A stretch of DNA of 64,000 nt from Sorangium cellulosum So0157-2. Its GTDB lineage: Bacteria; Myxococcota_A; Polyangia; Polyangiales; Polyangiaceae. Of this stretch, positions 62,801 to 64,000 are shown piece after piece; position 1 is the first letter of the stretch; each line of letters begins with the position of its first letter. The stretch is taken from the NCBI RefSeq assembly GCF_000418325.1, contig NC_021658.1, forward strand, positions 13,744,501 to 13,808,500. Direction: 5' to 3'. The position numbers and the translations under genes were made by a program. Under the pieces are notes generated by a model, which saw only the letters and a list, made by a program, of their open reading frames with translations, had not been told where the DNA came from and searched no databases.

Positions 62801-64000
62801 ATGAGCTTGGCAGCCTCCCTGTTGCGGATCGATCCCCGAGACGATGTGGCCGTCGCCGTGCGCGGCCTGGCCGCCGGCGACCCGGTGGCCGAGGCGCTCT
62901 CCGCCCGCGCCGACATCCCGGCCGGGCACAAGGTGGCGCTGCGCGCGGTGGCCGCCGGCGAGCCGGTGCGGAAGTACGGCTGGCCGATCGGGCGGGCGAC
63001 TGTGGACATCGAGCCGGGCGACCACGTGCACACGCACAACCTGGCCACCGCGCTCTCGGGCCTCGACACCTACACCTACGAGCCCACGAGCCCGGAGCCC
63101 CTCTCCGCGACCGAAGACCGCACCTTCCTGGGTTACCGGCGGAAGAACGGGCGGGTGGGCACCCGCAACGAGATCTGGATCCTGTCGACGGTGGGCTGCG
63201 TCGCGCGCACCGCGCAGAAGGTGGCCGCCGAGGCGGACAAGCGCTTCAAGGGCCGCGTGGACGGGGTCTACGCCTTGACCCATCCTTACGGCTGCTCGCA
63301 GCTCGGGGGCGACCTCGACGCGACCCGCCGGATGACCGCGGCCCTGGCTGGCCACCCCAACGCGGGCGGCGCGCTGATCATCGGCCTGGGCTGCGAGAAC
63401 AACCAGCTCGGCGTGCTCCTCGAGAGCGCCCCGCAGCTCGATCGCGAGCGCCTGCGGTCCTTCGACGCCCAGGCGGCCGAGGATGAGCTCGAAGCGGGCC
63501 TCGAGGCCGTCGAAGCGCTGGTCAGGGTCGCCGAGCAGGACCGCCGCGAGCCTTGCCCCGTCTCCGATCTGGTGATCGGCCTCAAATGCGGCGGCTCGGA
63601 CGGCTTCTCGGGGATGACCGCCAACCCGCTCGTGGGCCGCATCGCCGACAGGGTCTGCGCCGCCGGCGGCTCGGCCATCCTCACCGAGATCCCGGAGATC
63701 TTCGGCGCCGAGCGCCTGCTCATGGCCCGCGCCGAGAGCGAGGGGGTCTATGCCGACGTCGTCGGCGTGGTGAACGACTTCAAGCGTTACTTCATCGCTC
63801 ACGGCGAGCCGGTGTCGGAGAACCCCTCGCCCGGCAACGTCGCCGGCGGCATCACCACGCTGGAGGAGAAGTCTCTCGGCGCGGTGCAGAAGGCCGGCCG
63901 CGCCCGGGTGTCCGAGGTGGTCCGCTACGGCGGCCAGATCCGCGGCAAGCCGGGCGTGGCGCTGCTAGAGGCCCCCGGCAACGACGCTGTCTCGTCCACG
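62801..64000 (+). CDS. uxaA: UxaA-like altronate/sugar-acid dehydratase (partial)
   Basis: The first 400 codons of a gene that runs off the right edge. Residues 1-95 are a SAF-type domain (PAGHKVALRAVAAGEPVRKYG, EPGDHVHTHNL). The main domain begins FLGYRRKNGRVGTRNEIWIL and includes THPYGCSQLGGD, LGCENNQLG, GLKCGGSDGFSG and YGGQIRGKPG, as in altronate dehydratases. These iron- or Mn-dependent enzymes convert altronate to 2-keto-3-deoxygluconate in hexuronate breakdown; galactarate dehydratases are related. GAGGGG lies upstream of the ATG. Confidence 0.85.
   Translation, partial: MSLAASLLRIDPRDDVAVAVRGLAAGDPVAEALSARADIPAGHKVALRAVAAGEPVRKYGWPIGRATVDIEPGDHVHTHNLATALSGLDTYTYEPTSPEPLSATEDRTFLGYRRKNGRVGTRNEIWILSTVGCVARTAQKVAAEADKRFKGRVDGVYALTHPYGCSQLGGDLDATRRMTAALAGHPNAGGALIIGLGCENNQLGVLLESAPQLDRERLRSFDAQAAEDELEAGLEAVEALVRVAEQDRREPCPVSDLVIGLKCGGSDGFSGMTANPLVGRIADRVCAAGGSAILTEIPEIFGAERLLMARAESEGVYADVVGVVNDFKRYFIAHGEPVSENPSPGNVAGGITTLEEKSLGAVQKAGRARVSEVVRYGGQIRGKPGVALLEAPGNDAVSST

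Overview
The window is about 64 kb of very GC-rich DNA with strong third-position GC bias, so most long open frames are shadows of real genes. Several traits point to a myxobacterium of the Polyangiales, of Sorangium or Polyangium type: many lipoproteins with Gly/Ala/Thr-rich linkers after the lipobox, PATAN-domain regulators, a eukaryote-like Ser/Thr kinase, AgmX-type and OmpA-type lipoproteins, and MopE, RCC1 and CotH surface proteins. This is inferred from gene content; there is no rRNA or marker gene to confirm it. I see no tRNA, rRNA, insertion sequence or CRISPR array.

The left third (1-20000) is mainly signalling and envelope: lipoproteins, a hybrid histidine kinase overlapping a receiver-adenylyl cyclase gene, a membrane fatty-acid-hydroxylase-like enzyme, a TatA-like protein, a receiver/PATAN/J-like fusion, a Ser/Thr kinase followed by an unusual sensor/substrate-binding fusion, a ClpA-like double AAA+ protein, and a CBM5/12-GH18-like secreted protein. 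An 800-base divergent region then carries four 21-base units built on a 12-base palindrome, in front of a secreted trypsin-like protease and a lipoprotein three bases downstream of it.

From 25000 to 33125 come small regulators and membrane proteins, then an operon of two M16-like proteins (both lacking the HxxEH zinc motif) and a secreted alpha/beta hydrolase.

The most notable locus is 33188-38569, a complete retron. A helical-repeat (HEAT/ARM-like) protein overlaps by 4 bases a winged-helix/SWIM zinc-finger protein. Two bases after its stop begins a 240-nt msr-msd RNA bounded by a perfect 23-base inverted repeat (a1/a2), and 26 bases further on comes a retron reverse transcriptase with NAxxH, YADD and VTG motifs and a long N-terminal extension. 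The arrangement matches, as I recall it, the published type XIII retron architecture (helical-repeat protein + WH-SWIM + RT), in a lineage where the RNA and msDNA have probably not been characterised.

The right part (38600-64000) holds a minus-strand intrinsic terminator, a metallophosphoesterase, envelope lipoproteins, small metabolic enzymes (HAD, amidohydrolase, DUF899), a CotH/MopE/C-type-lectin lipoprotein divergent from an M1 peptidase, a sulfate ABC transporter lacking its ATPase, an RCC1-type lipoprotein, a DRE-TIM lyase/synthase, and a carbohydrate-esterase lipoprotein with a LacI-type operator over its promoter. A UxaA-like sugar-acid dehydratase runs off the right edge.
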